A stretch of 64,000 bases of DNA from Trichoderma breve. Lineage: Eukaryota > Ascomycota > Sordariomycetes > Hypocreales > Hypocreaceae. The translations under genes and the position numbers were made by a program. Shown in pieces: positions 34,365 through 46,112 of the stretch. The first letter of the stretch is position 1. Each line of letters opens with the position of its first letter. Location: positions 3,100,001 to 3,164,000 of the forward strand of contig NC_079234.1 in assembly GCF_028502605.1 (NCBI RefSeq), in the 5' to 3' direction. The notes under the pieces are model-generated. The model did not search any database, was not told the origin of the DNA, and saw only the letters and a program-made list of their open reading frames with translations.

Positions 34365-35189
34365 GACGGTGAGCAACGGAGAGAGACTGAACCCTTTTTC
34401 TTTCGCTCCCTGCTGAGGAAAGGAAGCTTTTGGACCCTGCATGCCTGCTGCCAAGTTTCTCACATGTCGGCGCCCACCTGATTGGGGAAAAAATGGGTGG
34501 AGAGGGGAAGCTCTAGGGTGTTTTGGGTATTAATTTTCTTGTAGACGTTTGGGATGCAAGGTACGTGTAAAAAAAGCGAGAGATAGCCAGCTGGGCTCAC
34601 CGATGGATGGTGTGAATGACCAGCTAGCTATCGACATACAGATACGGGGGAGATTTTTGCTTGACGGTCCAAGTCATGCCTTGCTTTTATTATGAAATAC
34701 TACCTTATGACTGACGTGAGGTCACTTGTGCGCACAGATCTGGTGATTTTAGGTTGCAGAGATGGCTTCACTTGATTGGCGACAGGAACGTGATAACTCG
34801 TAAGCCGCCACGTTGATGATCCCGTGTGGTCTCGTTTAAAAAAAAGGAGGTGGCATTATTAGTATAGTAGTATCTAAGATATAAATAGCAAGCCACATAA
34901 GACGTGTCTCTTTTTTTTACTTCCTTCCCGTTGCCAAAGTATTATAGGGTGATGGTAGTAAAATAGTTCGTATCATTAAGCCATATCGTATAACGTACTA
35001 GGTGTTGCACCGATCCAGCCAGCACTGTAAGTCGTGTGATAAGAAGAAGAAATAAAGCGAAAAAAGGTGATGATGAAGTAAAACGGAGGCCCAATTTAGC
35101 TTTTTGTGTTCAACGTGCTGTCCCACTTTCACATGGGATTCAGCGCTGTCAAATTTCATCCAAAGCTTGTTTCGGCGAGTGGGCTTGTT
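34365..35189. other. convergent 3' region
   Basis: Lies between the 3' ends of the + strand Zn2Cys6 gene and the minus-strand 109-aa gene. AT-rich with short poly-A/T runs. No gene is supported. Confidence 0.55.
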
Positions 35190-35640
35190 TCAGTTGCTCG
35201 AGGTCCGTCTCTTTTTCTTCCACAGAAAAGTACGGGCGAGGCCCGACAAGGAGGGGCCGCTGAAGAGCAGCTGGTCGGTGTGGCGGCCACAGGTGGTGTG
35301 GACGTTGACAGTGGGCGAGGACTTGATGAAGCCGAAGGAGGTCCTGCGCGAGGGGGAGGAGATGGATTGAGGGCTTGTGGCGGCGCTGGAGCTTGTTCCG
35401 ACTCTCTGTTTGTGGGTTTGGTATTAGTATTGACATGTCTGGTGGCTTGTGGCTTTTTGCTTGTCTTTTTATAGAAAATGAAACGGATGGATAGAGATGG
35501 CATGTCATGATAGGCTAGCTACATACCTTTGATGGAGAGAAAAGCGGCGAATCCAGTGAGTCGCGAGTGTATTCAGAGATACCGAAGGAAGGGTCCAGTT
35601 CCAACGGGGAAGGACGGGTGGCACGAGATGAGCGACCCAT
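35190..35640 (-). CDS. small protein of unknown function, 109 aa
   Basis: Two exons, 35527-35640 and 35190-35405, joined by a 121-nt intron with donor GTATGT and acceptor ACAG in phase 0. The first exon encodes MGRSSRATRPSPLELDPSFG and SPLFSPSK. The second is Ser-rich, then has SFGFIKSSPTVNVHTTCGRH, TDQLLFSGPSLSGLARTFLW and a basic tail KKKRRTSSN. I do not recognise the family. The ordered TVNVHTTCGRHTDQLLF and GLARTFLWKK segments, the clean splice join and the clear leader upstream make a real gene likely. There is no signal peptide or membrane helix. The basic tail could favour nucleic-acid or nuclear association, which is speculation. Several other frames are open across exon 2 but none has a consistent start and splice. 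Confidence 0.68.
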
Positions 35641-38427
35641 AGCGAACGTGTGGTTTTTTCTTTTCGTTATTTCGTTACAAGACGTGAATTCTATTTCTAT
35701 TCCGGGGCGCGGTTCTCTGCTCCGTCCGACAACAAGAAGGCTTGCTTCTTGACAGCTTGCTCTTAGAAAAGATAGTAATGACCCGTGCCGTCAAGGCAGC
35801 TGAAGATCTGCACGCCGGGTGCGAAAAACAAAAAAAGACGAGAGTAAAGGTTGAGGTGTACTCAAATCATCGACTGATACGTTGATGGAACTACGAGATG
35901 GGAGAGAAGGAAGAGGGAATGGGATGGCTGCTGAATAAATACCTACGACAGCTATTCCTGGGCACAAAGGGAGTGTGTTATTCATTTGCGATGCGCATAA
36001 CTCGCAGACTAGATGTGGCGGCTGACCGAATCCGTGTCAGGCCGCAGATGCAGCCGGCCAAGACGCTGCAGTGCGACCACCAGGCCGGCATTCCAGTCGC
36101 GTGGAGCATCAAAGGAGCCATATTGTCGGTAAAACATCAAATGGCGACTATTGACGGCCTGGGCCAATCACGGCCATCACATGATGGGGAAGCCCGCGAT
36201 AAGGCAGCAGGCCAAAAACCTGGAATCGGTGACGGGCAAAGGAGAGGTTGCAAGGGAAGCTGGCGTCATGGCGGGGACCCTGTCCGGCTCGACCTCGAAC
36301 CTGATGGCTTTTTGCTAGTGTCGATCGCAAGGAATCGCTTCCAGACAGAGTTTAGCAGCCGGTCAGGGTGAAGAGCGTGCCAGTCCAGCATGAGCAAGTT
36401 AGGTAGGTAGGCATCCGACAATGAGCTCCAGTCAGCCCTTGGCGGCATATCATGACATGACGAACCCCCTTTGTCCCTGTTTTGTTTCTGACATTGTCTT
36501 TCTCCAGGATCCGAGCCAACGCCGAGAACAAGGAAGCGGCAACCAACATGATGAAGCCGAATATACTCGCACTCGCACTCGCACCGATATGGAGAACTCA
36601 ATAACGGGCCCTTCCGACAGCCTACATGTGCTAGTAGTCGTTAGTGAGCAGTACTCGTAGTTAGTCTTTCATCGTATTGCCAAGCCAGGCATCAAACTCT
36701 CCTCTATCACATCAACCCATGTACCCGCATCACGGAACGGCTGTCGGCTGGACCACTCCAGGCGTCGGTAACCAGGTCCAGCCGTCGCTAGCACCCAGTC
36801 AGCTCGGGGGCCAAAAAATTGTAACCTGGGAGACCGAGCGATGGAATGGCCCTAGCTGCCCCTTTACTGCCGCTCTCGTCGTAGCACGGGCTAGTCGCAG
36901 TCGTAATGTGCTGTCATGGCGGCGTGAGCTGAGCCAGAAAGGGCCAATGGCTTCCGAGCAACGGCAAAGGTCATCTTGTCCGTCGACTCTTGGCTGTTGG
37001 GAATGCAGTCATGCTGCCGGCTCTGGACCACAACATGAGTCACGCCTCAGGAGGAAAAAGAGAGACATTTCCCACTTTTCCACTTGATGTGAAACGAGCG
37101 AATGGTGGTGCAGAGGAGCGGATTCAGAATCTGCTTGGACGATGCAGAAGGAGAGAAACGGCTAGAGCGACGCAAATCTAGGACTGGGCTGCATGATGCT
37201 GACATTGATGTGCGTGCTGCTTCAAGTTGATGTGGCCAACTAAGTCCTACGGTAGGGTGATAGCGACAGAATCCATCAAACATCAGAAGGTACATGGCCT
37301 ACCCTGGACCGGCACAAGCAAAGTCCAAATCTCAGGCACCAAGGCATCAACTTCTGTGTTCCACGATGTGCCTGTCCACCTGACTTTATTAAGCGTGGGG
37401 TCCAAGGAAAAGTAGCAGTGGTAGCAGTTCTTCATCAGCCCTACGGCAAGACTAGAATGCTTGAGCCGCATCAGGGGGATCAGTGCCGAAGACAGATCGA
37501 AGAATCTGGGGAAGCTGGAAATTAAATCAATGCCAATTCACATTGCCATCATGGACAAGCCATTGACGCCGCGAGCAGTGAAATTGGTGTTGGGTTAGTA
37601 GATGGACAAATGCTGGAGTCGGTTCATCTTCGCGTCGTAACCACAATATTTAGTAATTCACTTTTCATTCGCAATGCATGCAACAATTCCAAACTGTATC
37701 AACGTGCCCTCACTCTCGCCAGCATCTCGTTTGAAGCCCTGGTTGCACATCGTCATTCATGGGCCGCTTTTGTGGCCTTGAATAGCGGGCCCTGGGTTGG
37801 GCAACAGGCTTCACAATAGGCTGCAGACTCTAGAATAGGTGCAGTGGCAGAGTGCACTGGAGGCAGAAAAAAAAAAAAGCTCGGGCCACTCACAGCCCGG
37901 CTCGTGCCTGCGTGGCTGCACGTGAGGAGACACCTCCGTTTTTTTTGGCCTCAGCGCTAATAGCTCTCGCGACGCGCGAAGTCTCGTTACAAGTATTCCA
38001 GTTCGATTTGCGACCACTGCTGCACTTCCTTTGTGCTCGCCAAAAGGCTCGTCTCGGCGCGCCCCGTCAACGCGACGTTCTCGAAACGCACAGATCCAGA
38101 CGGTCCTTGCGTGTGTAGCTGCTCTGGCTCTCTGACGCCGCCGGGCCTGTTCATGATTAGTGTGTCATTGCGCGATTCCATGCACGCCTTATATATCCAC
38201 CGTGCGGCACCATCCAGGTCATAGGTCAGTCCCTCAACCCAGCCACTGGAGGCATGAGATGCGCGGCCTGGAATCAAGAGCAATTACTGACTCATATTTG
38301 ATAGCTTAGGGGTTGTTGGGCTTATCAATACCTATCCGCACATACGCAATTCATCCATCAACCTCCCATCATTTACATTGGCCCAGTCCCTTGAACGTCG
38401 CCCCGAACCGCCGCAGAATCCAATACA
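35641..38427. other. 2.8 kb divergent intergenic region upstream of YTA7
   Basis: Promoters of the minus-strand 109-aa gene and the + strand YTA7 gene. Open frames inside are short, overlap in several frames and have no motif. A (ACTCGC)n run sits near 36563. Nothing else was recognised. Confidence 0.5.
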
Positions 38428-41400
38428 ATGGCTGGCAGCAAGAGGAAGAGAGTCCTCGAGGACTTCGATCCCAATAAATCGGATTCGGAAGATGAAAACT
38501 TCGACCCGATAGAGGCACGACCCAGCCGAAGCTCCAAGAAAACTCGCCAGTCTAGAAATGGGAAACCAGGACAGAAGAGGACCAACCGCTATCGCGGCTC
38601 TGACATTGACGACGACGAAGACGAGTTATCCGATAGCGAAGAAGGCTCTTTTGATGAGGGCACTGAAGAATCGGATGAAGAAGCGCCTAGGAATGCGGCT
38701 GGGCGGCGGGCCAGGAAAGTGGCAGTCAAACAGCAAAATTACAAGGAGAGCAGCGAAGACGACGACGAGGACATTGAGGAGAAAGAAGAGGAAGAGGATC
38801 CCGATGAGTTAGACGATGTTCCCCTCAAGCCTACGAAGCGAGAAACCTCAAGGCTGGTCAAGCTCAAGGTTTCTCGTACAGCCTTGGCCCAGACGCGTAG
38901 GACTCGAGGAAACACCGAAGATGCTGAAGAGTTCATGGAGCTATCCACTTCGGGCCGGCACGCCGTTCCATCCCGGGAATCACAAAGTAGAAGCCCCGAG
39001 GCGGCTGCACGAAATATCAGGGCCACCCGCGCTGCCAAGGGGGTGAAGAAAGCCCCCGAGCCAATTTTGGAGGCTTCCCATGAGAGTAGCTTCCCGGAGA
39101 AGGCGGACGCCGATGAACCCGATGAGCTCTCGCAATATTCACCAAATCGTGAGAAGCAGGAAGAAATTGACTCTGATATGCCGGATGCTGTTAAGGAGGC
39201 CAACGAGGACGAAGAGGCCCCAGCGGACGATTCCGCCGCAGTGAAGCAAGACGTGGCCGATGATGACGACGATGACGATGACGTACCTACTACTCGGAGG
39301 ACCAGAAGCTCTCGAGTTACTGCTGGGGCTTCTACAGAGGAAGCCGTCGAAACCACCGAGGCCGTTGACGCTGAAGCTGCGGCCGAGGAAGGGTCGGACG
39401 CCGGTGGTGCTCGCCGCTCTCGCCGACTAGCGAGAGGCACCAAGAAATCCACTCAGGAGCCTAGTAGCGATTTTGAGCCTGGTGATGATTCTGATGACGC
39501 CGAAGAGAAGCAGGGGAATCTAGACGATGTTATGGACAGCCCAACGCCTCGAGGGAGACAGACCCGATCCCGCGGCCGTACCTCTCGCCGCCGAAACTCT
39601 TCCGCTGATGAGGAGCCTGATTTCGACTTGGATGAGCTCAACGAAGAAGCCCGCGAGCTGAGACGCTCATCTAGGCCTCATAGAAAGGCCCGGACAGAGT
39701 CTCCCATTGTGTACCAGGAAGGCTCCCGTAGGCGAAATAAGGTTAACTATTACATGCCTCCCTTGACTGCAGCCAACATCGAAGAAGAAGCAGAAGATCC
39801 TGCACCTACTCCGGCCCGCAATCGTAGACGAGGCGGCGGCGGCGTTGGCTGGGACAGGAATCTCAACACCACATACGGTCCCTTTGGCGGCGGCGGCGAT
39901 GTTGGGTCTCTGCTTGGCGGCCCATGGGGGACCGGTGCCACTGGCGGAGTCGACTCGGATAGCAGTGATGATGAAATGACACACAGATCCACTGCCGCAG
40001 GAAATGTTGGTATGACGCCGACGTCTGCAGTTCCAGCTGGTGGCCTTGTATCTGGTGGGCAGGGACATGGCGTCGATGCTACACCAAACGTGGGCAAGAT
40101 CAAAGACCGCAAAGCGCTTGCCGATGCTGATCCCCTCGGTGTGGATTTGAATGTCGACTTCAGCAAGGTCGGCGGTTTGCAAGGCCACATCGATCAACTC
40201 AAGGAGATGGTTCAGCTTCCTCTGCTGTACCCTGAACTCTTCACGAGATTCCATGTTACGCCGCCCCGTGGTGTCTTGTTCCATGGTCCACCAGGTACCG
40301 GTAAAACGCTGCTTGCTCGTGCTCTAGCCAACTCGGTTGGCTCTGGCGGCAAGAAGATCTCATTCTACATGCGCAAGGGTGCTGATGCGCTTAGCAAATG
40401 GGTTGGCGAGGCTGAAAAGCAACTTCGCCTGCTCTTTGAAGAAGCGAGGAAGACCCAGCCCAGTATCATCTTTTTTGATGAGATTGATGGACTGGCGCCG
40501 GTCAGATCGAGCAAGCAAGAACAAATCCATGCTTCTATTGTCTCGACCCTCTTGGCCCTGATGGATGGCATGGATGGACGTGGACAAGTCATCGTCATCG
40601 GTGCTACCAACCGACCAGATAACATTGACCCTGCTCTTCGACGACCCGGACGATTTGATAGAGAATTCTACTTTCCTCTTCCCGACCTCGAGGGCCGTCG
40701 GTCCATCCTTAACATCCATACGCAAGACTGGGGCCTGTCGGATGACTTCATGCGATCACTGGCTGAGAACACCAAGGGCTATGGCGGTGCTGATTTGAGA
40801 GCTCTCTGTACTGAAGCGTCACTCAACGCCATTCAACGAACATACCCACAGATTTATTCTTCTACAGAGAAACTGCTTGTCGATCCTGCCAAAATCTCGG
40901 TCCATGCTTCTGATTTCATGATCTCCATCAAGAAGCTGATACCTTCGTCCGAGCGTTCTGCGACATCAGGAGCACGCCCTCTTCCAAACTCTATTGCGCC
41001 TCTGCTCCGTGAACAGTTCGACGAGGCCAAGCGGGCTCTTGATCTGCTCTTGCCTCGGAGAAAGAAGACGACCGCGTTGGAAGAGGCCATGTATGAGCAG
41101 TTCGAGGACGAAGATCATGGATTTGGACGTGAGACACTGAACCAAGAGTTTGAACGCTCTCGAGTCTTCCGGCCCAGATTTCTCATCTCAGGTGCTCATG
41201 GCATGGGCCAAGGCTACATCTCGTCTGCAATCCTCCATCACTTTGAAGGGATTCACGTACAGAATTTTGACCTTCCCGCCCTCCTCAATGACGGACGAGT
41301 AAGCCTCAGCTGCCCCCCTCTCTCTTCGTTTGTATCAGATCACCGCTAACTGAATAATAGGCAATGGAGCAAGTCATTGTTGGCCTCTTCACTGAAGTAA

Positions 41401-43401
41401 GGCGCCACAAGCCGAGTGTGATCTATATTCCAAACATTGACGCCTGGTACACGGTGCTGGCTGGAACGCTGGCGCTGGTCACCTTCCGTACCATGTTGAG
41501 GTCTATCGCCCCGACGGACCCCGTACTCCTCTTGGCCACCGCAGATTGCGAAAAGAAAGATCTCTCACAAGAGATGGTTCGTGACTTTTTCGGCTACTCT
41601 CGCAAAAACCAAATGCAGATAACGAGACCGAACAAGGTGAGAAAGGGTGCCACGATAATCATAAGTGCGAGCAAGGATCGCTAACAGTCAGTAGGCCAAC
41701 CGTATGGAGTATTTTTCGAAAACGTTGGATTATGTGAAGCTGCAACCTCGTGCCTTCCCAGATCTTGACAACCGCAAGAAGAGAGTTCTCGAGGAGCTCC
41801 CAGTAGCTCCTCCGGCACCTGTCAAGCCACCGACTAAAGAAGAGACGAAGGCTCTGAAGAAGAAAGATCACCAGCTCCTGAATGCTCTCAAGATCCAACT
41901 ACAGCCCATCATGGATCAGATCAACCGCAGGTACAAGAAGTTCAGACAGCCAGTTCTTCAACAGAACCTGATTGAGTACTTGTTCCTGGAGGCAGATCCG
42001 AACTATGTACGACCTGATTTGACAGAAGGGGAGAACAGGCCCTTCGAAATTGTCAAGGACAAGCATGGAAATGACGTGCTGATGCACGTCGAGTCTGGCA
42101 AGTATTATTACAATCTCGAGACCACAACCATCGAGGAGCGCCTGTCGAACGGGTTCTATGCTCGCCCCAAGGACTTCTTGTTCGACATCAAGGCTCTGGC
42201 AAAGGATGCCAAGAACATTGGCGATAAGGAGCGCACTCTCAAGGCCAACGAGTTGCTCAGCAACGTCGAGGTAGATGTAGCGAGCATCGAAGCCAGCACA
42301 GCCCATATTGATTGGGAAGCACTCTACCAGCGCCAGCAGCAGCGAGCCAAGGAGGCAGCAGAGAAGGAGCGAAAGCGAAAGGCCATGCAATCTGTATTGG
42401 AACGAGTCCAGTCGGATCTTGGCGGAGGCAATGACAGCGACTCGCAGGGCCCTCTCACCCTTGGAGAACCAGTGCCGGGGGCTCGCACCATGGCCCGCTT
42501 CCAGATACGAAGCCCCTTATCCAACGGACATGGCGAAGCTGGCCAAAATGGGCATCCGCTTAGCAATGGTGTTCCCACTCCAATAAAGGAGGGCGATGTT
42601 CAGATGAGCGGGACCGACGACGACACCCAGAATCTGACCCAATCCCAAACCTCTCCCATGGCCCCGCCGCCAAGATCCCAAGAGTTGTCTTCCTCAGCAA
42701 ATTTGGCGGCTGGGGCAACACAGGTATCTCAACGAGCTGCAATTACCACCCTGCCTCCTGGGGTATCACCATCGGCTGTAATCAACGAGGCATCCTCGAC
42801 TAAGACGTCAGATCCGTCGACTCATAGGTCTTCCAACTGGAGCACGCAGAACACAAACGGAAACCAAGAGCACGATGATACGTTGCCGGACACGTTGGTA
42901 GTTAACCAGAACCAGAGCCAAATGTTGCCGCATAACCAAAGTATCTTGTCATCTTCTAGTGAGATTTGGCCTCATACTCAAGCTAGGGGACCGGCTCTCG
43001 ACGACAGCTCATCCGCCTCGCTCATAAGCCGCCCATCGCTCGATTCGCAAACTCACAAGAGCCCGGGAGGTGTGAAGTCGGTGATAAGCTTGCCGTCTCA
43101 TGATTCAAGCTCGGCGGGGGATGCGGTTCGCAACTCGGGGTCGTCTTCTCAACCGTTGCAAGTGGAGGGGCAAATTGAAGAACTTTTGCACAGAGTGGCA
43201 GAATTCACCTCGGGCTGTACAATTGAGCAACTGGAGCAAGTCAACCGTGAGATGATGGACGAGATATGGCGAAGCAGACACGAGTGGAATCGAGTCAAGG
43301 TGCTCGGGAACGTGTCAGCAGTGTTCAACGAAGTGATGAGCGACATTGAAAACATGCAGGGCGTGGATCCACTGAGTCAGCGAGAGGACATGGACGTGTA
43401 G
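38428..43401 (+). CDS. YTA7: YTA7/ATAD2-family AAA-ATPase with degenerate bromodomain
   Basis: Three exons, 38428-41298, 41361-41636 and 41695-43401, give 1617 residues. Residues 1-560 are very acidic with Arg/Lys patches, typical of the family. The first AAA domain (about 574-810) has Walker A GPPGTGKT (620-627), Walker B IIFFDEIDG (about 680-688) and the second region of homology ATNRPDNIDPALRRPGRFDRE. The second AAA domain (about 918-1050) has no Walker A Lys (GAHGMGQGY) and lacks a normal Walker B (SVIYIPNIDAW), so it should be inactive. A bromodomain-like region follows (about 1108-1247; LKIQLQPIMDQINRRYKKFRQPV). The C-terminus is low-complexity with a conserved end (TSGCTIEQLEQVNREMMDEIW). 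Yta7/ATAD2 proteins act on histone H3-H4 in chromatin, limit nucleosome density and function at heterochromatin boundaries. Confidence 0.95.
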
Positions 43402-44185
43402 GAACGTCTTTGACGAAGGAAGCGATAAGTTTGTTTCAATCTTTTGACATCATCGCTAGAGCATTGGAGCGACCAAAAATATGTGAAGAGACATTATGCA
43501 GAATTGTTTCTTGTAAGATTGATTATGGATACTGGATTTGGGTTGGCACAGCGCTTTTTTCTTTCTTCTTCTTTCCCCCCCTTGTCTAATCTTTCTTTTT
43601 TTTTTTTTTTTTTCTATTTTTGATCTTTCCCCTTTTGTGTACGAAGAAAAGAAAAAAGCAGACATATTCTGAGGAAGTCAAAAAGGACTGTTGGCTAAGG
43701 AGGGTGGCGCCGACAAAAAAGGAGTGGCCCCGTGTTTGCCTAAAGCTTTGGAGTTTACAGGAACCCGTGCTTCTTATATTTCCTTGTCTTTTTTCCTTTG
43801 CCCCTTTTTCTTTTTGAGATAAGTAATAGGAGATACCTTGAGGAAAACTAGATGTATAAGCTTATGGATACTACATACACTATGAACTAGGTATTTGGCC
43901 TCAAACTGTGATATCATGATTGTGTGAGCGTTTCTTTGAAGGCTGGGTGGGTGGGCGTGATACGCTAAGCATCACGTCGGACATAGTTATTTTGATACAC
44001 GAGCAAGGCAAATATATGCTTCGTATATCTGTTTCGGTGATGTATTTGTCTCAATATCCTACAATGGCTGACTGACAATCTTTGCTCTAGCCAAAACCCA
44101 ATTCCGTACGGCTCCATTATCCAAACAACTGAAGCTTGCTTTCCAACACATACTCTACGGCCCACCTCCCTTGGAAAAAATGCAA
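43402..44185. other. convergent 3' region between YTA7 and the HSDL2-like gene
   Basis: Contains a run of about 18 T residues at 43594-43613 and other T-rich tracts, and the 3' ends of two converging genes. No coding sequence is supported. Confidence 0.6.
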
Positions 44186-45335
44186 TTACAATTTCGATTT
44201 AGTAGCGCTATCAACCCTCTGCCCCTCATCATCCTGCTCAGCGACAGTCAAGTCTGGCAAGCGGGCGGGCATGATGCGGCGCGGGCTGGAGCCGGGGACG
44301 ACGCTGTACTTTGAGAAGTCGGTGACGCCCATGTGCTCGCGGAGGAAGTCCTCGTCGAGGACGAGCTCGCCGTTGACCTTTTCGGCGGGGGAGCGGAGGA
44401 TGCCGAGGATGGCGTCGGAGAAGATGGTGGGCTTGCGGAGGTCCTTTTCCTCGCCGGGGTTTTTCTTTGTGAATTGCTCGGTGGCGGCGGATTCGATTGC
44501 CTGCGTTTGGTTAGTAAAATGTTGCCTTTATATATGGTATATGTCTGTGTATGTATATGTTTTGATGGAGGTTTTGTGTATATGTATGTTACTTACCACG
44601 GCGGGCCAGATGCTTGTAATGGCCATGTCCTTGAGGCCCTCGCGCTTAAAGTCCATGGCCAGGCCCTTTGTCAGGACGCTCATGCCGACTTTACCCATGG
44701 CGTAGGCGGTCTTGCCGCGGAAGAAGCGGCTGTAGATGGGCGGGCTGACGACGACGATGCGGCCGTGAGGGCGGAGGTGCGGGAGGGCGGCCTGGACGAC
44801 GGCGTAGAGGCCCTCGGGGTTGACGCGCTGCATGAGCTGGAAGCGCTTGAGGGGCGAGTTTGCGACGGAAGCCCACCAGATGGCGCCCGAGTTGTAGACG
44901 AGGACGTCGAGGCGGCCGTATGTCTGAAGCGAGAAGTATTAGCATTTGGTGATGGATTAGTGGAGGGCTTTTGTCTTGTCTTACAGCAATAGTCTTTGCG
45001 ACGAGGGCATTCACGCTCTCCTCGGACCGCACATCGACCTGGATGGGCGTGGCATCGCCGCCGGCAGAGGTGATTTCGCGGGCGACGGTGGTGATGGTTG
45101 AGTCGTTGGACTTTGGATTGGGGGCTTTATCGGTGAGCTTGGAAGGGTCTGTGATGGACTTGGCAGCCACAACGACTGGATGTTGTTAGTTTGATTTGAT
45201 TGATATGGAATGCTGGACGCTGGATTTAATAAGATACTCACTTGCGTAGCCGTTGGCAGCTAGATCGACGGCGACTTGGCGGCCGATTCCGCGGGAAGCT
45301 CCCACGACGAGGGCTACGGGCTTTGAGCTGACCAT
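44186..45335 (-). CDS. HSDL2-like short-chain dehydrogenase with C-terminal SKL
   Basis: Four exons: 45242-45335, 44985-45175, 44597-44923 and 44186-44500, giving 308 residues. The Rossmann glycine motif is GASRGIG (G12, G16, G18). Active-site residues expected for an SDR are S155 (VVVSPP), Y169 and K173 (YAMGK). VYNSGAIWW replaces the usual NNAG motif, as in the hydroxysteroid dehydrogenase-like 2 group. The EITSAGGDATPIQVDVRSEE segment fits HSDL2. The protein ends ATKSKL, a canonical type-1 peroxisomal targeting signal. Human HSDL2 is also peroxisomal, but its physiological substrate is unsettled. The human enzyme carries an extra SCP2 domain that is absent here. The gene is divergent from a kappa-class GST that also ends in SKL. 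Confidence 0.92.
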
Positions 45336-46112
45336 TTTGGGTGGTATGTTGTTTTACGTTTAAGAAGAGTGAGAGGGAGAGATAGTAAGATGTGTGTAGT
45401 AAGATGGAGGCTACAATGAGAGACGCGACGATGGTTCAAAGAGATTGATATAAATGCTCAACTGCTTTTCTTCCTCCTTTCAATTCACAAAGTGGAGAAG
45501 CAGACAGAGCTTATTATAAGGCTGATGAGATTCCAGTAGCCCTGAAGCATAACGAGTATGTCATCCCCTCCGAAACTTATAAATCGTTCAGTTAAGCTGG
45601 GCGTGAAGCTGCCGAGATTGTGGAGCACAGCATCTAAACCCGGGAGCTCTTTTCGGATTACTCAACATCCGCCGCTATGGGTCAGGGGCGCTGATGCCTC
45701 GGTTCCGTGCCCAGGTGCTGATTATAGCGTCCTCAGCGCTGTTGCCCCGCAAACTTACAGCGCGGCTGTGTGGTAAAGCTGCAGTGGATTAGCAGTTTGG
45801 AGTAAGCCGGGGTAAAGTCATGGCTGGATTACACTAAGTGTCCATATGGGAATCGAGGAATGGGGGGGAAAGCCTCGCTATTGCTTTGCCGTACTATGGA
45901 CTACAAGTACTGGGGCGGTCTTACATGTGCCTCTCGCTGCTCCTCTCTCAAATGCCCTCTGAATTCTGATTTTGTCATCATCGTCAATCACGCAATCTGC
46001 GCCTAGCTGCGGGAATCAATTCTCCTTAGTCTTGATCTCAGCAAAAAAGCGGAAATCTGGGGGAGAAGCTGCTTGTTTTGGAGCAGACAAGGGGAACAAG
46101 CGCAAACCAACC
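45336..46112. promoter_or_regulatory. shared divergent promoter of two peroxisomal-type genes
   Basis: A 777-bp spacer separates the start codons of the HSDL2-like and kappa-GST genes. It holds one CCTCGG (45697-45702), the core recognised by the fatty-acid regulators FarA/FarB in aspergilli. A second copy lies in intron 1 of the GST gene (46182-46187). One 6-mer in this length is not statistically notable. Confidence 0.4.

Noticed and set aside
38739..39452. 237-codon Ser-rich open frame antisense to YTA7
   Set aside because: Mirror image of the acidic GAG/GAC-rich N-terminus of YTA7, which reads as Ser/Leu on the other strand.
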